Of a DNA stretch of 64,000 bases, positions 35,840 through 44,343 are shown piece after piece; positions within the stretch are counted from its first letter, which is position 1, and every line of letters starts with the position of its first letter. The stretch is from positions 1 to 64,000 of the forward strand of contig JAEZQK010000079.1 of assembly GCA_023413135.1 (NCBI GenBank), written 5' to 3'. The stretch is from Bacillota bacterium (lineage in GTDB: Bacteria; Bacillota; Clostridia; Christensenellales; Aristaeellaceae). Below the pieces are notes generated by a model. The model saw nothing but the letters and a program-made list of their open reading frames with translations. It made no database searches and was not told the DNA's origin. Made by a program: the position numbers and the translations under genes.

Positions 35840-36814
35840 TTAATAACCCCTTTCGGGCAGGCTGTCAAGATTGTCATCAAACTCGGTGAACACTGTTTCC
35901 TGGGAATAGGTATTGCGCTTAATAGCCTGTCCGGCAGCTAGCTTTTTGGCAAGATCCATTACCACGTCCCCAAGCAACGGGGTGCATTCCACTACGCAGT
36001 TGATTTTACCTTCCTTCAACAGGTCAATGGCCTTCTGCTCCCCGTCCACGGTAATGATGATGATATCCTTGCCTGGTATCAGGCCTGCCGCCTCAATGGT
36101 CTCCATGGCCCCAAGCGTCATGGAGTCGTTGTGAGAATAGAGCACGTCGATGTCCGGATACTCTTCCAGAAGGTACTCCATACATTCCCGGCCTTTGGAC
36201 AGAAGGAAATCGCCGGAGATGCTTTCCAGTATCTTGTACTTGGGGTCGTCTCCCAGCACATCCCGGAAGCCTTTGCCCCGCTGGCGCATGGGGGAGGAAT
36301 CCTCCGTACCTGCGATTTCCACGATGCGCACATGATCCATATCTTTTGCCTTCTTTTTAAGGAACAGCCCGGCGTTGCGTCCCTCCTCATAAAAGTCGGA
36401 GCCGATAAAGCCCACATACAGGCTTTCGTCCTCCGTTTTCACCAGCCGGTCCACCAGCAAAACGGGGATGCCCGCCTCCTTGGCCTCCCGAAGTACGTTA
36501 TCCCAGCCATCCTCCACGATAGGGGAGAAGGCAATGACATCCACCTGATAGGCGATGAAGGAGCGGATGGCCTTGATCTGCTTTTCCTGACTTTGCTCCG
36601 CGTTTTCGAACATCAATTGTACGCCCGCCCGAGCTGCCGCGTCTTTTACAGACTTGCTGTTGCCGATGCGCCAGGCGCTTTCGGAGCCCAGCTGGGCGTA
36701 GCCAAGAAGGACGGCGTTTTCAGCAGGAGCATTGGCGGAAGGGGCGGATGGGGAACAGCCGGAGGGCAGGAAAAAGAGTGATAATAGCAACAGCAAGGAG
36801 ATTTTTTTTCGCAC
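35840..36814 (-). CDS. Sugar-binding lipoprotein, probable sensor partner of the adjacent kinase
   Basis: The 324-residue protein has a lipoprotein signal ('LLSLFFLPSGC', Cys about residue 20) and a type I binding fold parallel to the transporter protein at 28006: 'QIKAIRSFIAYQVDVIAFSPIVEDGWDNV', 'LLVDRLVK', 'SHNDSMTLGAMETIEAAGLIPG'. It is transcribed with the kinase and regulator and not with a permease. A sensory role is therefore more likely than uptake. Two related binders here would let the cell sense and import the same furanose or pentose. Confidence 0.87.
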   Translation of the reverse strand: MRKKISLLLLLSLFFLPSGCSPSAPSANAPAENAVLLGYAQLGSESAWRIGNSKSVKDAAARAGVQLMFENAEQSQEKQIKAIRSFIAYQVDVIAFSPIVEDGWDNVLREAKEAGIPVLLVDRLVKTEDESLYVGFIGSDFYEEGRNAGLFLKKKAKDMDHVRIVEIAGTEDSSPMRQRGKGFRDVLGDDPKYKILESISGDFLLSKGRECMEYLLEEYPDIDVLYSHNDSMTLGAMETIEAAGLIPGKDIIIITVDGEQKAIDLLKEGKINCVVECTPLLGDVVMDLAKKLAAGQAIKRNTYSQETVFTEFDDNLDSLPERGY

Positions 36815-36870
36815 AGATAGGCCCCCTTAGCACGGCATATGAACATGTAAAAACGATTAAAGATGATTAC

Positions 36871-36899
36871 ATTATACAGAAACATACAATGGTTTGCAA
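36871..36899 (-). promoter_or_regulatory. Promoter of the sensor operon
   Basis: On the minus strand: TTGCAA (36899-36894), 17-bp spacer, TATAAT (36876-36871). This near-consensus promoter fits constitutive expression of a sensor. Confidence 0.75.
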
Positions 36900-36904
36900 T
36901 TGCA

Positions 36905-36943
36905 GAAAAAAGCGGCCGGCGGGATTGCCGCCGGCCGATTTTT
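36905..36943. terminator. Terminator after L-arabinose isomerase gene
   Basis: A perfect 10-bp GC stem (36913-36922 / 36928-36937) has six A on its left, giving a T-run on the minus strand. Five T also follow on the right. Confidence 0.85.
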
Positions 36944-36952
36944 GGAAGTAAT

Positions 36953-38428
36953 TTACTTTAGTTTCCACACTACATCGCTTAAGAGCAGTTCCTTGGACAA
37001 TTGGGGAATGGTGGTATCCTTGTTAATGTGAATGAACTCAATGCCCAGCATTTCGCAGAAATCACGCAAATACTCCGCATCCAACTGGTAGCTAAGCACT
37101 GTATGGTGGGCACCGCCGGCCAGGATCCAGGCTTCGGCAGAGGTGCTCAAATCGGGCAGGGGCTTCCACATCACCTGGGCCACAGGCAGCTTGGGCATGG
37201 GCTTATAGGGACTGCGGGCCTCGATATCGTTGACGATCATGCGGAAGCGGTCGCCCATGTCGACAAGGGTAGCTACGATGGCGGGGCCGTCGCCGGTGGC
37301 GAAGGTCAGGCGGGCCGGGGGCTCCCTGTCGCCGATGTTCATCACGTGCACCTCAATGGAAGGCCGGTTGGCGGCGATGTCCGGGTCCACCTCCAGCATG
37401 TGGGCGCCCAGGATGCCTTCGTTAGCGGGGTCCATATGGTAGGAGTAATCCTCCATGAAGGCTGTGCCGCCGGGCAAACCCTGGGCCATGACCTTCATGA
37501 CCCGGGTCAGGGCGGCAATCTTCCAGTCGCCCTCCGCGCCAAAGCCAAAGCCGTCCTTCATTAGGTTTTGCGTGGCCAAGCCGGGAAGCTGGCGCATTTG
37601 CTGCAGATCCTGGAACGTGTCGGTATAGGCGGTAAAACCCCCTTCGGTGAGGAAACTGCGCAGCGCCACCTCCTGCCTGGCCTGGTAGCGCACAGCCTCG
37701 ATGTTGTCGGTCTTGATGTCGTACTTTTGCTTGTATTCGGCCATCTTTAAGTCAACCTCGGCCTTGGTGACATTGTCCATACGGGCGATCAAATCGCCCA
37801 CGCCGTAGCTGTTCACCGACCAGCCGAACTTGAGCTCGGCTTCCACCTTGTCACCTTCGGTGACCGCCACATCCCGCATATTGTCGCCAAAACGGCAGAC
37901 CTTCAATTGCCTGGATTCATGCACGCCGATGGCGGAACGCATCCAGCGGCCGATGCGGGTACGCACCTTTCCATCCTCCCAGTGGCCGGCGATGACCTTG
38001 CGGGGTAGCCGCAAACGCGCGCCGATGAAGCCATGCTCCCGGTCGCCATGAGCGGATTGGTTCGTGTTCATGAAATCCATGTCGATCTCATTCCAGGGAA
38101 TGTCCCGGTTGAACTGAGTATTCAGGTGCAGATAGGGCTTTTGCAGGCGGGAAAGGCCCGCAATCCACATCTTGCTGGGGGAGAAGGTATGCATCCAGGC
38201 GATGATGCCGGCACAGGACGGGGCATTGTTGGCTTCCTGGATCACGCGGAGGATGGAAGCGGAATCCAGCACCGCACCTTTGAATACTACTTTGCCCACG
38301 ATGGCGTTATCCTTGTTTAGGCCTTCGGTAATGATCTGGCAATGGCGCTCCACTTCCTTGATGGTTTCCGGCCCGTAAAGGGATTGTGTTCCGGCGATAA
38401 ACCAGAATTCGTACTTTTTCAGACTCAT
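36953..38428 (-). CDS. araA: L-arabinose isomerase
   Basis: The 491-residue enzyme converts L-arabinose to L-ribulose in the cytoplasm. The opening 'EFWFIAGTQSLYGPETIKEV' and later 'MHTFSPSKMWIAGL', 'LHLNTQFNRDIPW', 'LRLPRKVIAGHW', 'GFGAEGDWKIAALTR', 'YSYHMDPANEGILGAHMLEVDP' and 'LAGGAHHTVLSYQL' are highly characteristic. These include the metal ligands Glu and His in the last motifs. AGGAGG precedes the start. No araB or araD lies in the window, so the pathway is completed elsewhere. It links the neighbouring importer and sensor to arabinose. Confidence 0.95.
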   Translation of the reverse strand: MSLKKYEFWFIAGTQSLYGPETIKEVERHCQIITEGLNKDNAIVGKVVFKGAVLDSASILRVIQEANNAPSCAGIIAWMHTFSPSKMWIAGLSRLQKPYLHLNTQFNRDIPWNEIDMDFMNTNQSAHGDREHGFIGARLRLPRKVIAGHWEDGKVRTRIGRWMRSAIGVHESRQLKVCRFGDNMRDVAVTEGDKVEAELKFGWSVNSYGVGDLIARMDNVTKAEVDLKMAEYKQKYDIKTDNIEAVRYQARQEVALRSFLTEGGFTAYTDTFQDLQQMRQLPGLATQNLMKDGFGFGAEGDWKIAALTRVMKVMAQGLPGGTAFMEDYSYHMDPANEGILGAHMLEVDPDIAANRPSIEVHVMNIGDREPPARLTFATGDGPAIVATLVDMGDRFRMIVNDIEARSPYKPMPKLPVAQVMWKPLPDLSTSAEAWILAGGAHHTVLSYQLDAEYLRDFCEMLGIEFIHINKDTTIPQLSKELLLSDVVWKLK

Positions 38429-38463
38429 ATGAAACCTCCTGGCGCACGTTGTTTATACGATTC

Positions 38464-38492
38464 ATTATAGCATGGCCATTTGGGTGCGTCCA
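38464..38492 (-). promoter_or_regulatory. Promoter of araA
   Basis: On the minus strand: TGGACG (38492-38487), 17-bp spacer, TATAAT (38469-38464). The imperfect -35 is compatible with activator control. Confidence 0.6.
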
Positions 38493-38721
38493 GATTCATC
38501 CATCTAAACTAAAGGTCCTTTTGTTTGTGTGTGTATAAAATGGCCACAGGTTGACATGGAAAAAAGCGGAGCGTAGAATGGAGGTAACAACCGTGACTCC
38601 GCTGCCGGCATAGGCGGACCACAGGATGCAATGATCGTCCGCTGATTGGCTGCAACAAGGATCGGGAACAACGCAAGACGATATATCGGCCCCATGAACA
38701 CAACAAAAGGGGGGAGAGTTA
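38493..38721. other. Intergenic region upstream of the alpha-toroid protein gene
   Basis: I see no gene and no confident promoter. TATAAA at about 38535 lacks a -35. Confidence 0.35.
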
Positions 38722-39672
38722 ATGATGCTATCCCGCGAGGATTTTCGCCGCATCCGCCTGTTCGTGTACCGCAATGCCCGGCCGCTGGACTTGTACCGCT
38801 GGCAGTACCATTTTGAACATGGATCCCTTGAGCAGGTGATACGTGCGCTATCCGCCTATCAAAACGCGGACGGGGGCTTTGGAAACGCCTTGGAGGCGGA
38901 TGCCTGGAACCCCCATTCTTCGCCGATCCAAACGGGTTCGGCGGCAAATATCCTGCTGGAGTCCGGGTTTGCGTTCAAGAATCATCCCCTTCCCTGGGGA
39001 ATGCTTAAGTATCTGGACAGCGGTGCGGATATGGAAGATGACCGCTGGATGAGCGTTGTGCCTTCCAATGACGATTATCCCCACGCCCCCTGGTGGCATT
39101 CGGGCTCCCAAAGCACCAGCCACAGCGAGTATAATCCTACCGCCATCCTGACAGGGTTCGCGCTGTATTTTGCGCCAAGGGATTCCCTTTTGTTTAAAAA
39201 GTGCAAACAAACCGCCCAGGAACTCATGGAAACTTTCCTTGGCTCGCCGGACCTAAACATGCATCCCCTTTTGTGCCTGGAAGCGATGGTAAGCTGGATC
39301 AAGCAGGCAAGGCTTCAGGATGCTTTCCCGATGAAGGATGTGGAAGATGAAATTCACCGCCAGGCAAGCCGCCTGATTCTAAAAGACCAGACCAATTGGA
39401 ATGGCTATGCCTGCAGGCCTTCGGAGTTTATCCATTCGCCGGCACATCCCTTGTATGGGGACCTTCGGGAACTTACGGAAAAGGAATTGGAATGGCTGGC
39501 GGATACCCGCAACGACCAGGGCGTGTGGAACATCACCTGGGCCTGGGATGGCTACGAAAAGGCGTTTGCCATCAGCGAAAACTGGTGGAAGACCGATATC
39601 CTATTACGCAACCTGCGCTTTTTGCGGGCCTTTGGGCGGATGGAAACGGCGGATGACGGCCTTTGCTTATGA
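38722..39672 (+). CDS. Prenyltransferase/squalene-cyclase-like alpha-toroid protein
   Basis: The 316-residue protein starts at ATG 38722, 6 bp after GGGGGAG. It has QW-like repeats of terpenoid cyclase-like toroids ('YQNADGGFGNALEAD', 'SAANILLESG', 'TRNDQGVWNITWAWDGY'). It lacks a visible DxDD or DDxxD catalytic motif, so a cyclase or prenyltransferase activity is unlikely. Such proteins are common and uncharacterised in Clostridia. It is followed after 15 bp by an AlkZ-like gene. Function unknown. Confidence 0.65.
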   Translation: MMLSREDFRRIRLFVYRNARPLDLYRWQYHFEHGSLEQVIRALSAYQNADGGFGNALEADAWNPHSSPIQTGSAANILLESGFAFKNHPLPWGMLKYLDSGADMEDDRWMSVVPSNDDYPHAPWWHSGSQSTSHSEYNPTAILTGFALYFAPRDSLLFKKCKQTAQELMETFLGSPDLNMHPLLCLEAMVSWIKQARLQDAFPMKDVEDEIHRQASRLILKDQTNWNGYACRPSEFIHSPAHPLYGDLRELTEKELEWLADTRNDQGVWNITWAWDGYEKAFAISENWWKTDILLRNLRFLRAFGRMETADDGLCL

Positions 39673-39687
39673 AAGAGGTATTACAGT

Positions 39688-40356
39688 ATGACATTTGATA
39701 CGATCCATGGGTACGGCGATTTTTGTGCAAGGCTTCGGCAAGCCGGCTTTTCCATTGGCGGAGATAACAGCGAGGGGATCTTTGCTCTCTGCGATTATTT
39801 CGGCAGCAATATCCATTGGCATACCGGCGACCCGGAAACCGATCCATGGGCATGGCGCATGCGTGTGCTGACGGAGGAAAGCGGTATCGGCTACGGCAAG
39901 CTGTTCTTTCAAAAGGGCGGCTTTGTAACAAGGGAATGGGTGCCCTGTTTCATCGCGAATAAGCGGCATGGCCGGACATTTGAGGAGGTGTACCGGGAAG
40001 GCCACATGAGCCAGCTGGAACGGTCCATCTGCCGGTATGTGGAGGATAAGGGTGAGGCCGCGCTGCACAATATCAAGGCTGCCGTGGGGGAGAAAGGGCT
40101 GGAGGCGGCGCTTGCCAAGCTGCAAACCGGTATGTTCCTGACCATATCCGGCCAGACCATGCGGCTTTCCAAGGACAATATGCCCTACGGCTGGCCTGTA
40201 ACCACCTTCCGCCTGACGGATGATTTCTGGGGACCGGATGTCGTGAAAGAGGCACACGCTATGTCCGCCGGGGAAGCCAGGGAGCGGATCGTGCAGCGCG
40301 TATATGAACTGAATCCCGGCGTGGAAATGAAGGCGCTGGAACGGTTTTTACGGTGA
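39688..40356 (+). CDS. Conserved protein, possibly AlkZ-related winged-helix
   Basis: The 222-residue protein has no signal or membrane segment. 'HWHTGDPETDPWAWRMRVL' near residue 45 and a helical C-terminal half are conserved in small proteins annotated as AlkZ-related (DNA glycosylase superfamily). I do not see a glycosylase catalytic motif that I can verify. GAGG lies before ATG 39688. It is likely cotranscribed with the preceding gene. Treat the name as tentative. Confidence 0.6.
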   Translation: MTFDTIHGYGDFCARLRQAGFSIGGDNSEGIFALCDYFGSNIHWHTGDPETDPWAWRMRVLTEESGIGYGKLFFQKGGFVTREWVPCFIANKRHGRTFEEVYREGHMSQLERSICRYVEDKGEAALHNIKAAVGEKGLEAALAKLQTGMFLTISGQTMRLSKDNMPYGWPVTTFRLTDDFWGPDVVKEAHAMSAGEARERIVQRVYELNPGVEMKALERFLR

Positions 40357-40420
40357 CTATATTAAATAAATTATTGGAAATTTGTGGGAGCTTGAAGCCT
40401 TTGCACAGGGAAAAAAGATG

Positions 40421-40449
40421 TTGACAGCATGGGTCGCATGTGGTAAGAT
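40421..40449 (+). promoter_or_regulatory. tRNA operon promoter
   Basis: TTGACA (40421-40426), 17-bp spacer, TAAGAT (40444-40449), about 58 bp before the first tRNA. Confidence 0.8.
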
Positions 40450-40506
40450 TTTATCCTGTCAGCAAGAGCGGGGAACCTTGCTGTGCGGGTCGCCAGACTG
40501 CGGTAT

Positions 40507-40583
<77 letters not shown>

Positions 40584-40592
40584 GTTTCATAT

Positions 40593-40668
40593 GGTGGGTA
40601 TAGTTCAGCGGTAGAGCGCCAGATTGTGGCTCTGGATGTCGTGGGTTCGAACCCCACTACTCACCCCA
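40593..40668 (+). tRNA. tRNA-His (GUG)
   Basis: The acceptor GTGGGTA pairs with TACTCAC, and an extra G at -1 (40593) opposes C73, the identity mark of tRNA-His. The anticodon loop TTGTGGC gives GTG. CCA is encoded. Confidence 0.96.
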
Positions 40669-40702
40669 TTTTCCCTTCTCCTGGCGGCTGGCCAAGCTGC
40701 GT

Positions 40703-40777
40703 TGGGGTGTCGCCAAGCGGTAAGGCACGGGACTTTGACTCCCGCATCCGTAGGTTCAAATCCTGCCACCCCAGCCA
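40703..40777 (+). tRNA. tRNA-Gln (UUG)
   Basis: The acceptor TGGGGTG pairs with CACCCCA. The loop CTTTGAC carries anticodon TTG. CCA is encoded. Length 75. Confidence 0.96.
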
Positions 40778-40784
40778 TTTTTCT

Positions 40785-40860
40785 GACCCATTAGCTCAGT
40801 TGGCAGAGCACTTGACTTTTAATCAAGGTGTCCGGAGTTCGAATCTCCGATGGGTCACCA
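40785..40860 (+). tRNA. tRNA-Lys (UUU)
   Basis: The acceptor GACCCAT pairs with ATGGGTC. The loop CTTTTAA carries anticodon TTT. ACCA ends the gene. Confidence 0.96.
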
Positions 40861-40868
40861 CCTTCAAA

Positions 40869-40906
40869 CCCTTGAAAACACTAGGTTTTCAAGGGATATT
40901 TTTTTA
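40869..40906 (+). terminator. tRNA operon terminator
   Basis: A perfect 11-bp stem CCCTTGAAAAC (40869-40879) / GTTTTCAAGGG (40885-40895) is followed by a run of T. Confidence 0.88.
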
Positions 40907-41036
40907 TGATTTGCATTTTACCCGGTAGAATAAAATTCCGTGTTTGAAAATATTCCAATGAATTATCTATTACTATTCTTGATAATATGCTGGAATGGAA
41001 GTATAACAATGATGTATCAGGAATGGAGGGATCAGC

Positions 41037-41359
41037 ATGGCTTTCGGTGTGGATATATTAAAAATCCTTGTACCAATCACGCAATTCAACAAAGGACAGG
41101 CGGCGCAGGTCTTTGACCGCCTGAAAATGAGCGCCAGCTTGTGGTGCTTAAGAATAATGTGCCCGCTGCCGTTGTGCTTTCCACCAGTGAATATGCGCGT
41201 TTGGCCGAGATTGAGGAAAACTATCACTTGCTTGTCATGGCCCAGGAGCGTCTTGCCAAAAGCAGCCCCTCAGATGCCTTAGATGAAGGAGAGGTTATGA
41301 AAAATCTCGGCATATCCCCTGAGGATGTTGCTGCGGCTGAGGATGTGGAGCTTGAATGA
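41037..41359 (+). pseudogene. Phd/YefM-type antitoxin, single frameshift
   Basis: The start at ATG 41037 follows GGAGGG. The first frame reads 'ITQFNKGQAAQVFDRLK' and stops making sense at the A4 run 41124-41127. The next frame continues 'NERQLVVLKNNVPAAVVLSTSEYARLAEIEENY' to the stop at 41359. One additional A would join them into a normal antitoxin of about 107 residues, with N-terminal DNA-binding fold and C-terminal toxin-neutralising helix. The stop overlaps the toxin start (ATGA). It is either truly broken or a homopolymer error. Confidence 0.75.
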
Positions 41360-41765
41360 ACTGGGTGATCAAGTACATGCCTGAAGCGCAGGAAGACTTA
41401 AGGAACCTGATTCAATCCATCCGCCCGCAGATCCTCAAGGGTATCCAGAAGGTGAGCCGGAATCCCGGATATCCAGACGGCTACGGCAAACCCTTGGGGA
41501 ATGATGCTGGCAGTAATCTGGCAGAGCTTATAAAATCAAGTTCAAAAAGGCAGGCATCCGGGTGGTATACGCGCTGGAACGCAGGAATGAACATATGACG
41601 ATCATCATCATTTCTGCCCGTGCGGATGAAGCAGTGTACCGCGATACGGACACCTTCCGCTGCTGGCTGTTCCGCCTGGGCCTCATCGGGGATGAATTCA
41701 TGATGGCCCGGCTCCACCCGATGAAGCGCCTGGAGGGGAACAGCGCCTGGCGGCATGCCAGCTAA
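41356..41765 (+). pseudogene. RelE/ParE-type toxin, single frameshift
   Basis: From ATG 41356 the frame reads 'YMPEAQEDLRNLIQSIRPQILKGIQKV' and 'YGKPLGNDAGSNLAELIK', typical of RelE-family toxins. It shifts at the A4 run 41532-41535. The other frame continues 'KFKKAGIRVVYALERRNEHMTIIIISARADEAVYRD' to 41765. One extra A restores the fusion. The final 35 residues after 'ARADEAVYRD' are longer than usual, so a second defect is possible. With the damaged antitoxin this is a non-functional or mis-sequenced module. Confidence 0.72.
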
Positions 41766-41784
41766 CACCCCCTCTCAATTTGGT

Positions 41785-41813
41785 CCGTCGGGATGGATAC
41801 CGACGGGCTTTTT
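41785..41813 (+). terminator. Terminator after toxin-antitoxin module
   Basis: CCGTCGG (41785-41791) pairs with CCGACGG (41800-41806), followed by GCTTTTT. Confidence 0.75.
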
Positions 41814-41997
41814 GATACGAAACAGACGAACTTAAGTAAGAAAATAAAAGCAAGACAGCCAACTATTACCGTGGTATTTCTGGAACATCTATGCTAATAT
41901 ACACAAGGTTAAACGTTTGCCTAATCTACAGGCGAAAGTGCAAGGTTTATGTGGACAATTTTTTCGGGTTTGGCGATAGTCCTGCTGAGCCGCCTGG

Positions 41998-42031
41998 CCG
42001 CCTAGGTACCCTCACCTGGGCGGTCTTTTTT
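41998..42031 (+). terminator. Intrinsic terminator of a possible small RNA
   Basis: CCGCCtAGGT (41998-42007) pairs with ACCTgGGCGG (42014-42023), followed by TCTTTTTT. Confidence 0.7.
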
Positions 42032-42171
42032 GTTACGGAATAGATGCATATAGTTAAGCGAAACAACCCGGAATCAACCGACTAATAACGTAGATTACCC
42101 TGACCGGAAGAGTTAAACTACACACGATCAAACGAAAGGGGCGCTGCAAAAAAAGCAAATAGATTAACCAC

Positions 42172-42203
42172 AGGCCAGGGAGCGAGCGCAACCTGGCCTT
42201 TTG
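42172..42203 (+). terminator. Second terminator-like hairpin in the non-coding stretch
   Basis: AGGCCAGG (42172-42179) pairs with CCTGGCCT (42192-42199), followed by TTTT and then GGTTTTT. Confidence 0.65.
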
Positions 42204-42376
42204 GTTTTTAGGCTTGTATGGTAAAATAGGTATTCGAGAAAAATGCCGGGGATATTGCGCGTAATTTATGGCTTATAGCACATCCTTTTCCATTGCATCC
42301 TTGCCCTTTATGGTTGATTGAAGGTTAGTGACAGATCATTCAGCAGGCCCGAATAAATGATGAGGAGAGAGAAAAC

Positions 42377-42934
42377 GTGCCTGATGAACAATGGCTACAT
42401 GAAATCTATTTAGCACATTACAAGCGGCTTTATACCATCGGGCGCCTTTTTGCCGGCAGGGAACCCGTGCATACGCAGGCTGTGGAGGATATGGTGCAGG
42501 AGGCGTTTTTGGTTCTCTGGAACAAAAGGGATAAGCTTTTTATGCACCCAAACATCGGCGGCTGGCTGGTGGAAACCATGCGTGGGCAAATGCTGAATTA
42601 TCTGCGAAAGAAAAAGCGGCACAATGCGCGTTTGGCATTTTCGCTGGATGAGGAGGACACGGAACCGCGGGTGGCTTCCACTGCATTTGAACTGCCCGAG
42701 GATGCGCTGATGCAAAAGGAAAACCTGGAAACGCTCAAAACACTCCTGGGTGATGAAAACGCTGGACTGTTTTACAGCTATTGTGTGGAGAATCAAGGTT
42801 CCGGGGAGATCGCGAAAGCATATGGGCTAAGTGAAAGCTGTGTCAGGATGCGCGTGATGCGGCTTAAAAAAACCATCCTTGAAAACAAGGATTTGTTTAT
42901 GGTGGTAATCGCGGTTTTACTTGTGACGAAATAG
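42377..42934 (+). CDS. ECF-like sigma factor with hydrophobic C-terminal tail
   Basis: The 185-residue protein starts at GTG 42377 behind GAGGAGAG. Region 2 shows 'VEDMVQEAFLVLWNKRDKL' and 'NIGGWLVETMRGQMLNYLRKKKRHN'. Region 4 shows 'NQGSGEIAKAYGLSESCVRMRVMRLKK'. Unlike ordinary ECF factors it ends with a hydrophobic run 'LFMVVIAVLLVTK', which might tether it to the membrane. It heads a block of secreted proteins and a transporter. The next gene, 39 bp on, encodes its likely anti-sigma partner. Confidence 0.85.
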   Translation: MPDEQWLHEIYLAHYKRLYTIGRLFAGREPVHTQAVEDMVQEAFLVLWNKRDKLFMHPNIGGWLVETMRGQMLNYLRKKKRHNARLAFSLDEEDTEPRVASTAFELPEDALMQKENLETLKTLLGDENAGLFYSYCVENQGSGEIAKAYGLSESCVRMRVMRLKKTILENKDLFMVVIAVLLVTK

Positions 42935-42973
42935 CGTATTCGCGACATAGCACAGTGAGAGGGGGCATCCTAA

Positions 42974-44218
42974 GTGCGGGAGATGACAAGGCAAGAAGTT
43001 GTAAAATTATTGCGCGGCCAAATTTTCTCGCCCGCAAAGAAAATAGATATGCCTCTTGTGGACGAGTGCCTAAAGTACCTTGATGAGGATTATTCTTTAG
43101 GCAACATTCCAAATGAGGACATTGTCTGGACGCGGATCAAGGCGCGGCTGAATGAAAAGCAAAGGGTTAGCATCCCTGCGCGCCGCGCGCTTGTGATCGC
43201 GCTGATTGCGGCGCTTTTGCTTGCGCTGCTTGGCGTTGCGTATGCCATTTTCGGGCGGAATGTGTTCAATTTCTATTTTGATGCGGGATGGCCAAAGTCC
43301 GAAGGCACGGTGCAGGACAGCGCGTATCAACTGCTTAACAGCAACCTTAAGCATACAAGCCTTGCCCATACCGATATTGATGTGCTGGAAGCGGTGTATG
43401 ACGGGCATGAGCTTCGGGTGGTATACAGCCTGTGGTGGCGCGATGCCACGGAAGCGTTTCCGGCGATACAAAAGGTAAGAGAAGTCAATGGACAAAAGAT
43501 GGAGGAAATAGACGCGAGTTGCTTTGAAGCGGATGGGATCGCGCAGATGTGCGATTGGCTGGAGGTAAACGGCGAATCGGTGTATTTTTACGACACATGG
43601 ACGGTGATGGGCGATAAGCCCGGGCAGGTGCTATACTATCTGCAAACAAATCTGTTTGAGTATGATGTGGATATCGGGGAGGAACTGACCATCGGGCTGC
43701 CGCTTTTGAAGGTGCCGTATACCCGTGCCGACGGCTCCCAAACCATGGCGCACCTCCCTACGGCGGAAACCACCTTTACCATTCCCGTGGCGCAGGGGGA
43801 GGGGCTGTACTATCAGCTTGTGCCCATGGAAGCCAAAACCATCGGCGGCTATCCGATGCTCGTTGCCATGGGCTATTTCTCCCCCGTAAACGGGATCATG
43901 CGCATAGAAATAATAGACAGCAATCATGAAATGGGCTTCAAGGATTATATGAACGAATACCCTATCACACAGTACGCATCCACTTGGTGGGAGCGCGGCA
44001 TGCTCTGTGATATGGATTGGAGCCCCATCGGCATTACCCAGGGAGAATCTTGGGGACCAACATGGGATGAGGACGGGTCTGGTAAATGCATTGCCACCTT
44101 CTCTATCACGCCGCCCGACGCGTGGCCCCAGCAGATGCAGCTTGTGCTCATGGATGAAAATGGCGAACCCCTCAAAGATAAGGCGCTGGTGTTCTCCTTA
44201 GAGCTCGATCCCAAGTAA
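42974..44218 (+). CDS. Membrane anti-sigma-like protein (DUF4179-like)
   Basis: The 414-residue protein starts at GTG 42974; ATG 42983 is an alternative. Residues 1-65 are cytoplasmic and charged. One helix at about 72-95 ('ALVIALIAALLLALLGVAYAIF') is followed by a large extracellular beta-rich domain ('AHTDIDVLEAVYDGHELRVVYSLWW', 'IGLPLLKVPYTRADGS'). This plan is that of RsgI/DUF4179-type anti-sigma proteins that hold a sigma factor at the membrane. The call rests on the plan and on pairing with the sigma gene. A terminator follows. Confidence 0.78.
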   Translation: MREMTRQEVVKLLRGQIFSPAKKIDMPLVDECLKYLDEDYSLGNIPNEDIVWTRIKARLNEKQRVSIPARRALVIALIAALLLALLGVAYAIFGRNVFNFYFDAGWPKSEGTVQDSAYQLLNSNLKHTSLAHTDIDVLEAVYDGHELRVVYSLWWRDATEAFPAIQKVREVNGQKMEEIDASCFEADGIAQMCDWLEVNGESVYFYDTWTVMGDKPGQVLYYLQTNLFEYDVDIGEELTIGLPLLKVPYTRADGSQTMAHLPTAETTFTIPVAQGEGLYYQLVPMEAKTIGGYPMLVAMGYFSPVNGIMRIEIIDSNHEMGFKDYMNEYPITQYASTWWERGMLCDMDWSPIGITQGESWGPTWDEDGSGKCIATFSITPPDAWPQQMQLVLMDENGEPLKDKALVFSLELDPK

Positions 44219-44232
44219 TACCTTTACGAAAG

Positions 44233-44275
44233 AAGCATGCGGAATGAAAATACAAACATACCGTATGCTTTTTTT
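44233..44275 (+). terminator. Terminator between anti-sigma gene and paralog array
   Basis: AAGCATGCGG (44233-44242) pairs with CCGTATGCTT (44261-44270) with one wobble, followed by seven T. Confidence 0.75.
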
Positions 44276-44343
44276 ATTTGCCTGTGACGGAATGAAAGCA
44301 AGGCGACATAGGGAGGGTGAAACGCAAAATCAAGGAGGCGCTT
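44268..44343 (+). repeat. Duplicated 76-bp leader, copy 1
   Basis: The leader from CTTTTTTTATTTG to the start codon recurs at 45585-45660 with about 85% identity, including the possible promoter and the AAGGAGG site. The array thus grew by duplication of gene plus leader. Confidence 0.75.
44285..44310 (+). promoter_or_regulatory. Possible ECF sigma promoter, copy 1
   Basis: TGACGG (44285-44290) and CGACATA (44304-44310) stand 19 bp apart start to start, resembling ECF promoters with TGAC at -35 and CG(A/T)C at -10. The same pair and spacing recur at 45602-45627. Confidence 0.5.

Larger units (their letters stand above)
41814..42376. other. 560-bp non-coding stretch with two further terminators
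   Basis: There is no credible protein gene. TAATAT near 41896 could be a -10. Terminator-like hairpins end at 42031 and 42203. This suggests one or two small RNAs (about 41905-42031 and 42040-42203), but no family is recognised. TGACAG near 42330 is a possible ECF promoter of the sigma gene. Confidence 0.4.

Noticed and set aside
36841..36951. Small plus-strand gene across the sensor promoter
   Set aside because: It is covered by a clear minus-strand promoter and a terminator.
41037..41765. Four independent small genes
   Set aside because: Matching antitoxin and toxin motifs across frames show two frameshifted genes instead.
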